Position numbers and translations under genes: made by a program
Part shown: in pieces, positions 6,528 through 15,475 of the stretch
Layout: each line of letters begins with the position of its first letter
Position numbering within the stretch: the stretch's first letter is position 1
Notes under the pieces: model-generated
What the model was told of the DNA's origin: nothing
The model's database searches: none
The model's input: only the letters and a program-made list of their open reading frames with translations
NCBI GenBank assembly: GCA_045564455.1
Contig: JBJLHG010000002.1
Coordinates: forward strand, 310,001 to 374,000
From: CASICS01 sp045564455
GTDB lineage: Bacteria > Pseudomonadota > Gammaproteobacteria > Magnimaribacterales > AG-339-G14
DNA length: 64,000 bases
Reading direction: 5' to 3'

Positions 6528-8960
6528 TTAATCAAGAGAGAAATCTTCTTTTAAATGAATTTGCTCGCTAGAAGATCCGATTAATAAACGATAATTGCCT
6601 TTCTTAACATCCCATTTTTTTAACTCGGCATTCCAAAAGGAAAAGTTTCTATAATTTAAAATGAAATCCACCCGAGAGGTTTCTCCTTTTTTAATTAAAA
6701 CCTTATCAAATGCTTGAAGAGTCTTAACTGGTTCATTCTGATCGTTATCAAGGTAGCTAACGTAGCATTGAATAATTTCATATCCATCCATATAGCCAAT
6801 ATTAGAAATATTTAATGAACATTTTAGGTCGTGAGACTTGATATCTTCTATGACCAAATTTTCATAATTAAACTCAGTATATGAAAGACCATGACCAAAT
6901 GGGAATAAAGGAGCTTTTTTCTTTTTTTCATACCATTTATAACCTACTAATAAACCTTCTTTATAATCCATTTGTAGATTTTCTCCAGGATATGAGTCAT
7001 ATGCTGGAGTGTCTTCTAAACAAATTGGAAACGTTGTCGGAAGCTTTCCTGAAGGGTTTACTTGGCCAAAGATAATGTCTGAAAGAGCATTTCCATGCTC
7101 TTGACCTCCGAACCAAGATTGAATCACAGCTGGAGAATTTTTTAACCAAGGCATCGAAACTGGAGCTCCAGAATTTATAACAATTAAAGTATTCTTATTA
7201 GCTTTTAAGATTTCCTCTATAAGTTGGTTTTGATTCGCAGGTAGTTCTATATCCTCTCTATCATTGCCTTCAGTTTCCCAATCAGAATTTGTACCAACAA
7301 TTAAAATTACTACGTCACTTTTTTTTGCAACTTCTTTCGCCTCTTTTAATAAATTATGCGGATCTGGTGCCTTACAACCAAATTGAATGGCAGGGAACCT
7401 TCCAAAGAAATGATATTCAATTTCTATTTTATAAATTTGTCCCTTAGTTAAAATCTGTTTACTTCTCTTAGGTTTAGAGGCCATTGAAAAAAACGCTTCC
7501 CCAGGCTCGGTATTAGTCCAATTATCAATAATCTCAGTATCATCTATTTTTAATCTGCTGCTACCGATAGCGAACACCTCAAACTCATGTTCTCCTGAAA
7601 TATCAGGTTGGTACTCACAAGAAAACTTAACGATAGTATTTGGCTTTTCAGATTTATTGATAATTTCTTTGGCAAACCCATCGAAAACCCAAAACTTATT
7701 TCCATCCAATACTTCAGAGCTAATAAAATTATTTTTATTTATTTCTTCTTCATAATATTCCACTAAGAAACCACTAGTATTTTTAAAAAGATTTTTATTG
7801 AATTTAGGGAGATATTTGTATGTATGAGCGCCTTTAGCATAATGAATAACAGAAGAATCTTTTGTAAAATTTTTTATTGCCTCTAAAGGATGAACCTCAT
7901 AATGAGGTTTCAAGCTTGCACTTCCTCCTCCTATTATTTGGCTGTATTTAGCATTAGGACCAATGACAGCTATCGAATTGATAGAATCTTTTTTAAGCGG
8001 TAAAAAATTTTGATTTTTAAGAAGTACCATCCCTTCAGAAGCCACTTGTCTTATTAGTTTTTGATGATCTAGCCTATTATCTTCTTTTTCTTTTTCATTC
8101 TTTGGAGATTTAAATCTGCCCGAAAAATTTGCAATAGATAAAATTCTTTTTACTTTGTCGTTGACCAAATTTTCATCAACATTTCCTTGTTTAATTTCAA
8201 CTATCAGTTTTTCACCCCATGTACCGCCGGGACCAGGCATTTCCATATCTAAGCCGCCATTTGCATTTTCAATTGTTTCAAGAGCTGCTCCCCAATCACT
8301 TACTACATAACCATCAAATTTCCATTCTTCTTTTAAGATATCAATTAAAAGCTCTTTATGAGAACTGCAATATATATCATTTAATTTATTGTAAGCGGAC
8401 ATTACGGATTTCGCATTTCCTTCTTTTATGCATATTTCAAAAGGCAAGAGGTATACCTCTCTTAAAGTTCTTTCATCCACATTTGAACTTACTGTATGTC
8501 TTTGATACTCAGTATCATTAGCAATAAAATGTTTAATACATGCTGCAACTTTCATTGATTGGACGCCTTTCACATAATTTTTAGCTAGATTTGCAGTTAA
8601 TACTGGGTCTTCAGAGTAACTTTCAAAATGCCTACCTCCTATAGGATGACGATGAATATTAATTGTAGGCCCTAATAAAACATCTACATCTTTATCTTTA
8701 GCTTCTTCCCCTAAAGCTATTCCAACCTTTTTCATTAATGCTGAGTTCCAAGTTGCACCCATTAAAATAGGAGACGGAAAACATGCTGAAGTTTTATTTG
8801 AAGTTGAATCTCCTCTTACGCCATTAGGGCCATCCGACATTTTTATAGAAGGTATGGATAATCTTTCTACTTTATTTGAATACCAAGAATTAAAACCACT
8901 CAATAAAGAAACTTTTTCTTCTAGCGTCAATTCATCTATTAAATCATCAATATTAATCAT
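6528..8960 (-). CDS. bglX: Beta-glucosidase, glycoside hydrolase family 3 with PA14 insert
   Basis: 810 residues without a signal peptide, so probably cytoplasmic. GH3 N-domain motifs include SDGPNGVRG, a KHF-containing stretch near 143 and the nucleophile Asp222 in VVSDWGAALE. The GH3 C-domain begins near residue 300 and carries an EGNDRED segment near 564 as a likely acid/base region. A PA14-like beta domain (about 394-530, starting FLVEYYEE) is inserted in it, as in several fungal and bacterial GH3 glucosidases where it shapes substrate choice. A fibronectin-III-like domain ends the protein. It converges on the symporter/oxidoreductase pair, so imported glucosides are probably hydrolysed inside the cell. 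The bglX-type name indicates family only. Confidence 0.92.
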   Translation of the reverse strand: MINIDDLIDELTLEEKVSLLSGFNSWYSNKVERLSIPSIKMSDGPNGVRGDSTSNKTSACFPSPILMGATWNSALMKKVGIALGEEAKDKDVDVLLGPTINIHRHPIGGRHFESYSEDPVLTANLAKNYVKGVQSMKVAACIKHFIANDTEYQRHTVSSNVDERTLREVYLLPFEICIKEGNAKSVMSAYNKLNDIYCSSHKELLIDILKEEWKFDGYVVSDWGAALETIENANGGLDMEMPGPGGTWGEKLIVEIKQGNVDENLVNDKVKRILSIANFSGRFKSPKNEKEKEDNRLDHQKLIRQVASEGMVLLKNQNFLPLKKDSINSIAVIGPNAKYSQIIGGGSASLKPHYEVHPLEAIKNFTKDSSVIHYAKGAHTYKYLPKFNKNLFKNTSGFLVEYYEEEINKNNFISSEVLDGNKFWVFDGFAKEIINKSEKPNTIVKFSCEYQPDISGEHEFEVFAIGSSRLKIDDTEIIDNWTNTEPGEAFFSMASKPKRSKQILTKGQIYKIEIEYHFFGRFPAIQFGCKAPDPHNLLKEAKEVAKKSDVVILIVGTNSDWETEGNDREDIELPANQNQLIEEILKANKNTLIVINSGAPVSMPWLKNSPAVIQSWFGGQEHGNALSDIIFGQVNPSGKLPTTFPICLEDTPAYDSYPGENLQMDYKEGLLVGYKWYEKKKKAPLFPFGHGLSYTEFNYENLVIEDIKSHDLKCSLNISNIGYMDGYEIIQCYVSYLDNDQNEPVKTLQAFDKVLIKKGETSRVDFILNYRNFSFWNAELKKWDVKKGNYRLLIGSSSEQIHLKEDFSLD

Positions 8961-8975
8961 AAATATTTTATGTTT

Positions 8976-9242
8976 TTACGAAGGGTTAAATCCTTCTGGC
9001 TGATCAGTCGATTTATTATCTAAAAAATTCTCCATTTGTTCATTGAGATATTTCCTTGATTTGCTATCAGCAAGGCTCAATTGTTTTTCATTTATCAACA
9101 TAGTTTGAAAAGAAAGCCATTCTTGCCAAGCTTGTTTGGAAACAGTATTAAATAATTTTTCTCCATTTGGTCCAGGAAAAGGTGGTCTATCCATTCTAGG
9201 AAGATCTTTTTTATATTTTCGACAAAAAACAGTATTGTTCAT
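8976..9242 (-). CDS. yggX: Probable Fe(2+)-trafficking protein YggX
   Basis: 88 residues, full family length. It has the conserved N-terminal cysteine (TVFCRKYKKDLP), PPFPGPNGEKLF and SKQAWQEWLSFQTMLINE, which define YggX. The protein protects iron-sulfur clusters against oxidative damage and may shuttle iron in the cytosol. It follows mutY with a 4-bp overlap, the same pairing as in E. coli. MutY itself carries an Fe-S cluster, which fits the pairing. Confidence 0.96.
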   Translation of the reverse strand: MNNTVFCRKYKKDLPRMDRPPFPGPNGEKLFNTVSKQAWQEWLSFQTMLINEKQLSLADSKSRKYLNEQMENFLDNKSTDQPEGFNPS

Positions 9243-10252
9243 AAATAATTATTGATAATTTCTTTAACGGGTTTAGGCAATCCCATCTTACCTGAATCAC
9301 TTTTATTAACCCAAGCAAAATTGGTTCGATCTATAGGCAATCTATCTTTATTTTTAATAGAGTATTTCACAGTAGAAATAGATAGCTTCTGATGAGATAA
9401 ATTATGAATCATTAAAGGAAGTTTCTCTTTATCTTTTAAAAGTCTCAATTTAGCTTTACTAATTAAGTCCTTTTCTGGGAAAACCCAAAGATTTTGCCAT
9501 ATGCCTTTGTTATCATTTCTTTTAAGCAAAACCTTATCTTTAGAAAAAATTAAATACCAATTGATTTCCTTTTCTTTTTTTTGTTTCAAAGGTTTTTTAA
9601 AAGGGATAATATCTTGAAAATTTAATTCGAAAGATTTGCAATTTCTATAGATAGGACACTTCTGACATATTGGATTTTTGGGTTTGCAAATCATTGACCC
9701 TAAATCCATCATCCCTTGAGAATATAGTCTAAAATTTTTCTTAGGTAGTAATTTTTCGCTGAACTTTATGAGTTCTTTTTGGGTCCTAGACTCATTAATA
9801 GGTGATTTATCTCCAGTGTATCTAAGCAAAACTCTTTTGACATTTCCATCAAGGATTATTCCTGGCTTTTCAAAAGCAAGGCTAAGAATAGCTCCAGCAG
9901 TAGATATCCCAATTCCAGGAAGTTTTATTAGATCTTCATATTTTTCTGGAAGTTGGTTATTAAATTCATTTTTAAGAATAATCGAAGTCTTGTGAATATT
10001 TCTAGCCCTTGAGTAATAACCTAGTCCAGACCATAAAGCTAATATATCTTCTAGATCTTTTTTAGCCAAACTTTCAATATTAGGAAAAACTTTAATAAAT
10101 TTATGAAAGTAAGGGATGACAGTAGAAACTTGAGTTTGTTGCAACATAATCTCAGAAATCCAAGTATGGTATGGATTTTGTGTCTGCCATGGCAAATTAC
10201 TTCTTCCAGCTTTTTTTTGCCAATTAATAATTTTTTTTGAGAATAGAGACAT
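9239..10252 (-). CDS. mutY: A/G-specific adenine DNA glycosylase MutY
   Basis: 337 residues. It removes adenine mispaired with 8-oxoguanine. The N-terminal HhH-GPD part shows SEIMLQQTQVSTV with the catalytic Glu, the helix-hairpin-helix LPGIGISTAG, and ILDGNVKRVL with the catalytic Asp. Four cysteines (C-x6-C-x2-C-x5-C, in CKPKNPICQKCPIYRNC) bind a [4Fe-4S] cluster. The C-terminal NUDIX-like domain with WVFPEK recognises 8-oxoG. It is the first gene of the mutY-yggX unit, divergent from hisB with a 57-bp gap. Confidence 0.97.
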   Translation of the reverse strand: MSLFSKKIINWQKKAGRSNLPWQTQNPYHTWISEIMLQQTQVSTVIPYFHKFIKVFPNIESLAKKDLEDILALWSGLGYYSRARNIHKTSIILKNEFNNQLPEKYEDLIKLPGIGISTAGAILSLAFEKPGIILDGNVKRVLLRYTGDKSPINESRTQKELIKFSEKLLPKKNFRLYSQGMMDLGSMICKPKNPICQKCPIYRNCKSFELNFQDIIPFKKPLKQKKEKEINWYLIFSKDKVLLKRNDNKGIWQNLWVFPEKDLISKAKLRLLKDKEKLPLMIHNLSHQKLSISTVKYSIKNKDRLPIDRTNFAWVNKSDSGKMGLPKPVKEIINNYL

Positions 10253-10280
10253 CTAGTTCATTTTAACCTTTTACGTCCGT

Positions 10281-10286
10281 TATAAT
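10281..10286 (+). promoter_or_regulatory. Candidate -10 box (TATAAT) for the hisBHAF operon
   Basis: A perfect TATAAT lies 24 bp before the hisB ATG in the mutY/hisB divergent gap. I see no good -35 hexamer at the usual spacing, and no his leader peptide or attenuator. Position and consensus support it only moderately. Confidence 0.4.
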
Positions 10287-10309
10287 GGCCTTAAGTTAAG
10301 AGAATAATT

Positions 10310-10897
10310 ATGAGAAATATAAGTATTGAAAGAAACACTAAAGAAACGCAGATCACTTTAAGTTTAGAGTTAGATGGGTCTGGTAAAAGCTCTCAAGAAG
10401 TAGACATTCCTTTTTTTGCTCATATGCTTGATCAAGTTGCAAAACACGGAGTTTTTGATGTTGATCTAAAAGCCTCAGGAGATCTTGAAGTAGATGCTCA
10501 TCATACTGTTGAAGATATAGGAATTACTATGGGAGATGCTTTTAACCAAGCTTTAGGGGATAAAAAGGGGATCACTCGCTATGGTTATGCATATGCCCCA
10601 TTAGATGAAGCCTTATCTAGAGTTGTCATTGATTTTTCTGGAAGGCCAGGACTTTTGTGGAATGTTGATTTCACTAAAGAAAGTATTAATGATTTTGATT
10701 TGCAACTTTTAAGAGAGTTTTTTCAAGGGTTTGCAAATAAATCTTTGGCTACGATTCACATTGATAACTTAAAAGGAGAAAATGCTCATCATCAAGCAGA
10801 AACTATATTTAAAGCTTTTGCCTTAGCATTAAAGCAGTCTTGTTCATTGGATGAGGCAAAAACTGGACAGATTCCTTCTACGAAAGGATCTTTATAA
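10310..10897 (+). CDS. hisB: Imidazoleglycerol-phosphate dehydratase HisB
   Basis: 195 residues, the monofunctional form without the phosphatase domain found in E. coli HisB. It carries out the sixth step of histidine synthesis, dehydrating imidazole glycerol phosphate to imidazole acetol phosphate. Metal-binding signatures HHTVEDIG (near residue 64) and HHQAET are both present, as is FFAHMLDQ. A GAG-type ribosome-binding site precedes the ATG. It starts the hisBHAF operon; hisG, hisD, hisC and hisIE are not in this window. Confidence 0.98.
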   Translation: MRNISIERNTKETQITLSLELDGSGKSSQEVDIPFFAHMLDQVAKHGVFDVDLKASGDLEVDAHHTVEDIGITMGDAFNQALGDKKGITRYGYAYAPLDEALSRVVIDFSGRPGLLWNVDFTKESINDFDLQLLREFFQGFANKSLATIHIDNLKGENAHHQAETIFKAFALALKQSCSLDEAKTGQIPSTKGSL

Positions 10898-10912
10898 AAA
10901 GGTTGTATTAAT

Positions 10913-11530
10913 ATGAAAATTGGCGTCATAGATTATGGTGCAAGTAATATTTTTTCTGTTGTACGAGCTCTGAAAAGCTTAGGAGCAAAAACTGAGATTG
11001 TAAAAGATTCAGATGATCTAAAAAAAATAGACAAGCTAGTTTTTCCTGGTCAAGGCTCTATGGGATCTTGCATAAATAGACTAAATGAGGCTGAACTCTT
11101 TGAACCCATGAAGAACTTTGTAGAAAATAAGCCTTTTCTTGGTATTTGCTTAGGGCTTCAAGTACTTTTCGAAAATAGTGAGGAAAGTTTTAATCAAAAA
11201 GGATTAGGTATATTTTCTGGAAAGATAGAAAAATTTAAAAGCGATGATGAAACGAAATTAAAAATACCTCACATGGGATGGAATCAAGTTGAATTTAGTC
11301 AAGATCATTTTTTATGGAACGGATTGAAGAGTAAGGAAAACTTTTACTTTGTACATTCTTATATTTCAATAAAATTAGAAAATAGCAATATCTTTTCTCA
11401 AACTGTTCATGGTCAAAAGTTTAATTCTGCTATTGGAAATGAAAATATATTTGCAACTCAATTTCACCCAGAAAAAAGTGGAGAATTGGGTTTGAGATTT
11501 CTTCAAAATTTTATAAATTGGAGACCTTAA
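10913..11530 (+). CDS. hisH: Imidazole glycerol phosphate synthase glutaminase subunit HisH
   Basis: 205 residues, class I glutamine amidotransferase. It supplies ammonia to HisF for making IGP and AICAR. The nucleophile cysteine is in FLGICLGLQVLF, and the His/Glu pair is in ATQFHPEKSG. The N-terminal IGVIDYGASN is characteristic. The gene sits between hisB and hisA, with hisA starting immediately after its stop codon. Confidence 0.98.
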   Translation: MKIGVIDYGASNIFSVVRALKSLGAKTEIVKDSDDLKKIDKLVFPGQGSMGSCINRLNEAELFEPMKNFVENKPFLGICLGLQVLFENSEESFNQKGLGIFSGKIEKFKSDDETKLKIPHMGWNQVEFSQDHFLWNGLKSKENFYFVHSYISIKLENSNIFSQTVHGQKFNSAIGNENIFATQFHPEKSGELGLRFLQNFINWRP

Positions 11531-12256
11531 ATGATCCCAATTCCAGCAATAGATATACAAGACGGTAAATGTGTTCGTTTAAAAATGGGAGATTTAGATA
11601 GTGCAATTACATATTATGAGAATCCTATAGATGCAGCAAATTTTTGGCTTAATGAAGGAACAAGAAAATTACATATAGTTGACTTAGATGGAGCTTTAGC
11701 TGGGCAATCTTCGAATTTATCAGTAATTGCTTCAATTAGAAAAACTTTTCCTGAATTGGAAATTCAACTCGGAGGTGGGATAAGAAATATGCAAACTTTG
11801 GAAAATTATTTTGATATTGGCATTAATTATTTAATTTTAGGAAGTGTTGCAATAAAAGATAAAGATTTCTTTTTTAGGGCTTGCAGAAAATTTCCAAATA
11901 AAGTTATTTTAGGAATAGACGCTAAAAATGGATATGTTTCAACTGAAGCTTGGACAGAATCTTCGGATATTTTAGCAATAGAAATTCTAAAAGAATTTTC
12001 TGAGTTACCTATCAATTCACTGATTTATACTGATATTAGTAAAGATGGAATGATGCAAGGTCCTAATTTTAAAGAAACTAAACAAATTTCTTCAAATACT
12101 AAAATTCCAGTAATTGCGTCTGGAGGAGTAAGGAATTTAAGTGACTTAAAAGAGTTATCAAAGATAGATAATATTTTTGGAGCGATTTGTGGAAAATCTC
12201 TTTACGAAGGAACTTTAAATTTTTCCGAAGCCTTAAACTATTTTAAAAATAAATGA
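11531..12256 (+). CDS. hisA: Phosphoribosylformimino-AICAR ribotide isomerase HisA
   Basis: 241 residues, a (beta/alpha)8 barrel. It isomerises ProFAR to PRFAR in histidine synthesis. The first-strand Asp is in IPAIDIQDGKCVRL and the second catalytic Asp in YTDISKDGMMQGPN. Phosphate-binding loops QLGGGIR and ASGGVR are in place. It starts directly at the hisH stop and overlaps hisF by 4 bp, so the operon is translationally coupled. Confidence 0.98.
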   Translation: MIPIPAIDIQDGKCVRLKMGDLDSAITYYENPIDAANFWLNEGTRKLHIVDLDGALAGQSSNLSVIASIRKTFPELEIQLGGGIRNMQTLENYFDIGINYLILGSVAIKDKDFFFRACRKFPNKVILGIDAKNGYVSTEAWTESSDILAIEILKEFSELPINSLIYTDISKDGMMQGPNFKETKQISSNTKIPVIASGGVRNLSDLKELSKIDNIFGAICGKSLYEGTLNFSEALNYFKNK

Positions 12257-13011
12257 GCATAACGATAAGAATAATTCCTTGTTTAGACGTCCGCGGCGGC
12301 AGAGTAGTTAAAGGAATAAATTTTGAAAATATTATAGATGCTGGTGATCCAGCTGAAGCAGCTCTTAGATATGACCAAGAAGGAGCTGACGAAATTTGTA
12401 TGTTGGATATTGATGCTTCTTATGAGGCCAGATCTACAACTCTAGAAACAGTTGAGAAAATTGCAAATCAAGTTTTTATTCCTTTTACTGTAGGAGGCGG
12501 AGTAAAAAGTATTAATGATGTTGAAATTCTTCTAAAATCTGGAGCGGATAAAGTTTCCATCAATACGTCTGCTATCACTAATCCAAAATTAATCTCGGAA
12601 GCTTCAAAAGAATTTGGATCTCAATGTATTGTTGTAGCAATAGATGCTAAATATGATTCTAATAATTGGCTTGTTTATACCCATGGAGGCAAAAATAAAA
12701 CTGCACTGGATGCTATATCTTGGGCAAAAGAAGTTGAACAATTAGGAGCAGGGGAGATCTTGATGACTTCTATGGACAAAGATGGAACTAAATCAGGCTT
12801 TGATAATCTGCTTAACAGTAAACTTTCTAATATTTTAAAAATTCCTCTTATTGCTTCTGGCGGGGCAGGGAATCTTAATCATTTGATTGAAGCTATAAAA
12901 ATAGGCAAAGCAGATGCAGTTTTAGCCGCAAGTATTTTTCATTATCAAGAAATCTCCATTGAGCAAGTTAAAAAAGCTCTCTTAGAAGATGGAATTAGCA
13001 CTAGGTTATAA
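12253..13011 (+). CDS. hisF: Imidazole glycerol phosphate synthase cyclase subunit HisF
   Basis: 252 residues, barrel partner of HisH; it cyclises PRFAR with ammonia to IGP and AICAR. Signatures are IPCLDVRGGRVVKG with the first catalytic Asp, FTVGGGVKS, TSMDKDGTKSGFD with the second Asp, and ASGGAGN. It is the last his gene here and its 3' end overlaps convergent gpmA by 6 bp, so there is no room for a separate terminator between them. Confidence 0.98.
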   Translation: MSITIRIIPCLDVRGGRVVKGINFENIIDAGDPAEAALRYDQEGADEICMLDIDASYEARSTTLETVEKIANQVFIPFTVGGGVKSINDVEILLKSGADKVSINTSAITNPKLISEASKEFGSQCIVVAIDAKYDSNNWLVYTHGGKNKTALDAISWAKEVEQLGAGEILMTSMDKDGTKSGFDNLLNSKLSNILKIPLIASGGAGNLNHLIEAIKIGKADAVLAASIFHYQEISIEQVKKALLEDGISTRL

Positions 13012-13629
13012 ATCTTTTCTTTTGAATTTATTCTCTTCATCTGTGTAACTAAAAATTATTGGCTCCCCAGTAGCAATTTCTAGCTTAACTATTTCTTCCG
13101 GTGAAATACTTTCTAATGACATTATTAATGATCTTAATGAATTTCCGTGAGCACAAACTAATATGTTTTTCCCTGATTCCACTAGAGGCTTAATTTGTGA
13201 TTCAAAGTACGGTAGAACTCTTTCTGAAGTATCCTTTAGACTTTCTCCACCGGGAGGAGGGGTATCAAAAGATCTTCTCCAAATATGTACCTGCTCTTCA
13301 CCCCATTTCTTTCTCGCATCATCTTTGTTTAACCCTGATAACTCTCCATAATCTCTCTCATTTAAATTTTTATTTTCTATAGTTACTAAATTTTTTTGGC
13401 CTAACTTATTAAGAATAATTTCTCCTGTTTTTTGGGCTCTAATAAGTTTTGAGGTGAAGTGCAAGTCAAAATTTATTTTTAAACCTTTTAGTTTATCTCC
13501 AGCTAGATTAGCTTCATTTACTCCTTTCAGAGTTAATGTTGGATTCTTCCATCCCGTAAAAAGATTTTTTTCATTCCATTCACTTTGACCATGTCTTACA
13601 AGAATTAAATAAGAAATTTTTTTTTCCAT
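13006..13629 (-). CDS. gpmA: 2,3-bisphosphoglycerate-dependent phosphoglycerate mutase
   Basis: 207 residues, a short dPGM. It interconverts 2- and 3-phosphoglycerate in glycolysis and gluconeogenesis. The phospho-histidine motif is LVRHGQSEWNEKNLFTGW, followed by NERDYGELSGL, WRRSFDTPPPGGES and the second histidine in CAHGNSLRSL. It is divergent from a rhodanese gene; the same kind of pair (a gpm gene next to yibN) is found in enterobacteria. Confidence 0.95.
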   Translation of the reverse strand: MEKKISYLILVRHGQSEWNEKNLFTGWKNPTLTLKGVNEANLAGDKLKGLKINFDLHFTSKLIRAQKTGEIILNKLGQKNLVTIENKNLNERDYGELSGLNKDDARKKWGEEQVHIWRRSFDTPPPGGESLKDTSERVLPYFESQIKPLVESGKNILVCAHGNSLRSLIMSLESISPEEIVKLEIATGEPIIFSYTDEENKFKRKDL

Positions 13630-13672
13630 TTGCGTAGTTAATAGGTTTGTTTCAGTTTATGATACCCGTCCT

Positions 13673-14080
13673 ATGGATTATTTTGTTCAATTTTTAATAG
13701 ATAATTGGTTTATTCTTGTACCATTAATAATTTCAATATTTGTTTTTTTTAGACAAGAAAAAATAAGAAATTCTTCAATTTTAGAGCCTCAACAAATGAT
13801 TTTTTTTCTAAATAGAAAAAATGCTTTGTTAATTGATATTAGAAATAACAAAGATTTTTCAAATGGCCATATAAGTCAGGCTATAAATGTAGGGCCGGAT
13901 ATAGATCTATGTAAAAAGGAGATAAATAAAGTTTCTGAAAGGCCAATTATTATTGTTTGTCAGAATGGAAATTATTCTTCTCGGATGGCAACTGATCTAA
14001 AAAAAGAGAATTATGATGCCTATATTTTAAAAGGCGGTATAAATTCTTGGTTGAATGAAAAGCTGCCTTTAATTAATTAA
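13673..14080 (+). CDS. Membrane-anchored rhodanese-like protein (YibN type)
   Basis: 135 residues. One N-terminal membrane segment (about residues 7-26) is followed by a rhodanese domain with the active-site Cys in IIVCQNGNYSS and a terminal LKGGINSW. The domain probably faces the cytoplasm. Rhodaneses move sulfur or bind persulfide; the true substrate of YibN proteins is poorly known. Its stop codon overlaps the proposed true stop of ntrC on the other strand by 3 bp. Confidence 0.88.
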   Translation: MDYFVQFLIDNWFILVPLIISIFVFFRQEKIRNSSILEPQQMIFFLNRKNALLIDIRNNKDFSNGHISQAINVGPDIDLCKKEINKVSERPIIIVCQNGNYSSRMATDLKKENYDAYILKGGINSWLNEKLPLIN

Positions 14081-14190
14081 AGATCAAGTTCATTCATTTT
14101 TCTAGCTAAGGTATTCCTTCCCCAACCAAGAAGGTTTGCAGCCTCGCTCTTTTTTCCTTTTGTCGCTTTCATAGCAACCCTAATCATAGT
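14077..14190 (-). pseudogene. ntrC: Out-of-frame 3' end of ntrC (Fis-type DNA-binding HTH)
   Basis: In the neighbouring frame, 37 codons plus TAA encode TMIRVAMKATKGKKSEAAN followed by LLGWGRNTLARKMNELDL. This is the Fis-type helix-turn-helix that ends every normal NtrC. The upstream reading frame stops 13 bp inside it. Removing one A from the A7 run at 14190-14196 would restore a 465-residue protein, close to the usual 469. The fragment is well conserved and has no stops of its own, so loss must be very recent, only apparent, or bypassed by slippage. Confidence 0.9.
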
Positions 14191-15475
14191 TTTTTTCGAA
14201 TATTGGAATTGATGAGTTTAAAAGATGATCATCACCATTCGAAAGTTTTTTTGTGGCCCATACCTCTAGAAGATCATCCCAATTAAGTTCAGGCCCTTTT
14301 TTTTGAAGAATTAAATCGTCAGGCAAATCAGGAACTTGAATCTCTTGAGCAGAGGATAAAACTGTAAGTGAGTGACAAAGGTTCTGCAGTTGAAGAACAT
14401 TTCCTGGCCATATAAGTTTTGCAAATAGCTCTTCTACTTCGGAAGATAAGAATTTAGATTCTGATTTAACTTCTTCTGAAAATTTTTCAAAAAAATAGTT
14501 GGTAAGCATAGGGATATCTTCTTTTCTATCTCTTAAGGGAGGGAGAGCAATTCTTATGACATTTAGTCTATGGAAAAGATCCTCTCTAAAAGCTCCAGAT
14601 CTTACTTTTTCATTTAGGTTTTGATTAGTAGCGGCAATAATTCTTACGTCTACTTTTACTGGATCGCTACCTCCAATTCTATAAAATTCTCCACTAGAGA
14701 GGACTCTTAAAATTCTAGTTTGTGTCTCATAAGGCATGTCTCCTATTTCGTCTAAAAACAATGTAGCCTTATGCGCTTGTTCAAATCTACCTATTTTTTT
14801 ATGATCAGCTCCAGTAAAGGCCCCTTTTTCATATCCAAAAAGTTCAGATTCAAGAAGCTCTATAGGAATATCAGCCATATTTAATGAAATTAACTTTTTA
14901 TCGGCTCTATCGCTATGTTCATATATAGCTTGAGCAACTAATTCTTTACCGGTGCCGGATTCGCCAACCAAAAGAACTGTTGAGCTAGAATGCGATAATT
15001 TCCCGATAGAATTAAAAAGATCTTGCATTGCAGGAGACTTGCCTACAATTTTTCCCCTCTCCAGATGAATTTCTTCTTCACTAGAAATTTTTTTAGCTCT
15101 TATTTTTTTTTCTTCTAAAGCTTTTGAGATTTTTGAAATAGCATCATTTAGATCAAAAGGTTTTGCAATATAATCCCATGCGCCATTTTCAAAAGCGTCA
15201 ACAGTAGTTTCTAAGTCTGAATGAGCGGTCATCATTATTACCGGAATATTGGAATATTCATTCTTAAAAGTATCCAATAGATCCATTCCATCTCTTCCTG
15301 GCATTTTAAGATCAGTCAAAAGAACATTAGGCTTTTCTATATCTAATTGATTAATTACTTCATTACCATCTTCAAAAACGGATACATCAAAACCAGCATC
15401 TATCAGACCTTTCTCTAATACGAATCTTATAGATTCATCATCATCTGCTATCCAAATTCTCTTTGATTTAGGCAT
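14180..15475 (-). CDS. ntrC: Nitrogen regulator NtrC, frameshifted before its DNA-binding domain
   Basis: 431 residues as read. Receiver domain (residues 1 to about 120) has the acidic pocket ADDDES and phospho-acceptor Asp in LLTDLKMPGRDG. The AAA+ sigma-54 activation domain has Walker A GESGTGKE, the sigma-54 contact loop GAFTGA, and Walker B LFLDEIGDMP. The frame then ends FEKNYD because an A7 run puts the HTH out of frame (see 14077-14190). Phosphorylated NtrC normally activates glnA and other nitrogen genes. The start overlaps ntrB by 8 bp. As written the protein could hydrolyse ATP but not bind DNA specifically. Sequencing error in the homopolymer is a serious alternative. Confidence 0.92.
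   Translation of the reverse strand: MPKSKRIWIADDDESIRFVLEKGLIDAGFDVSVFEDGNEVINQLDIEKPNVLLTDLKMPGRDGMDLLDTFKNEYSNIPVIMMTAHSDLETTVDAFENGAWDYIAKPFDLNDAISKISKALEEKKIRAKKISSEEEIHLERGKIVGKSPAMQDLFNSIGKLSHSSSTVLLVGESGTGKELVAQAIYEHSDRADKKLISLNMADIPIELLESELFGYEKGAFTGADHKKIGRFEQAHKATLFLDEIGDMPYETQTRILRVLSSGEFYRIGGSDPVKVDVRIIAATNQNLNEKVRSGAFREDLFHRLNVIRIALPPLRDRKEDIPMLTNYFFEKFSEEVKSESKFLSSEVEELFAKLIWPGNVLQLQNLCHSLTVLSSAQEIQVPDLPDDLILQKKGPELNWDDLLEVWATKKLSNGDDHLLNSSIPIFEKNYD

Noticed and set aside
10253..10309. Histidine attenuator/leader before hisB
   Set aside because: The gap is only 57 bp, with no His-rich short frame and no terminator hairpin.
14189..14196. Canonical -1 slippery heptamer (A AAA AAC) in ntrC
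   Set aside because: The heptamer is in the right frame, but a -1 shift gives only one more codon before a stop. The HTH lies in the +1 frame, so classic -1 frameshifting cannot rescue it.
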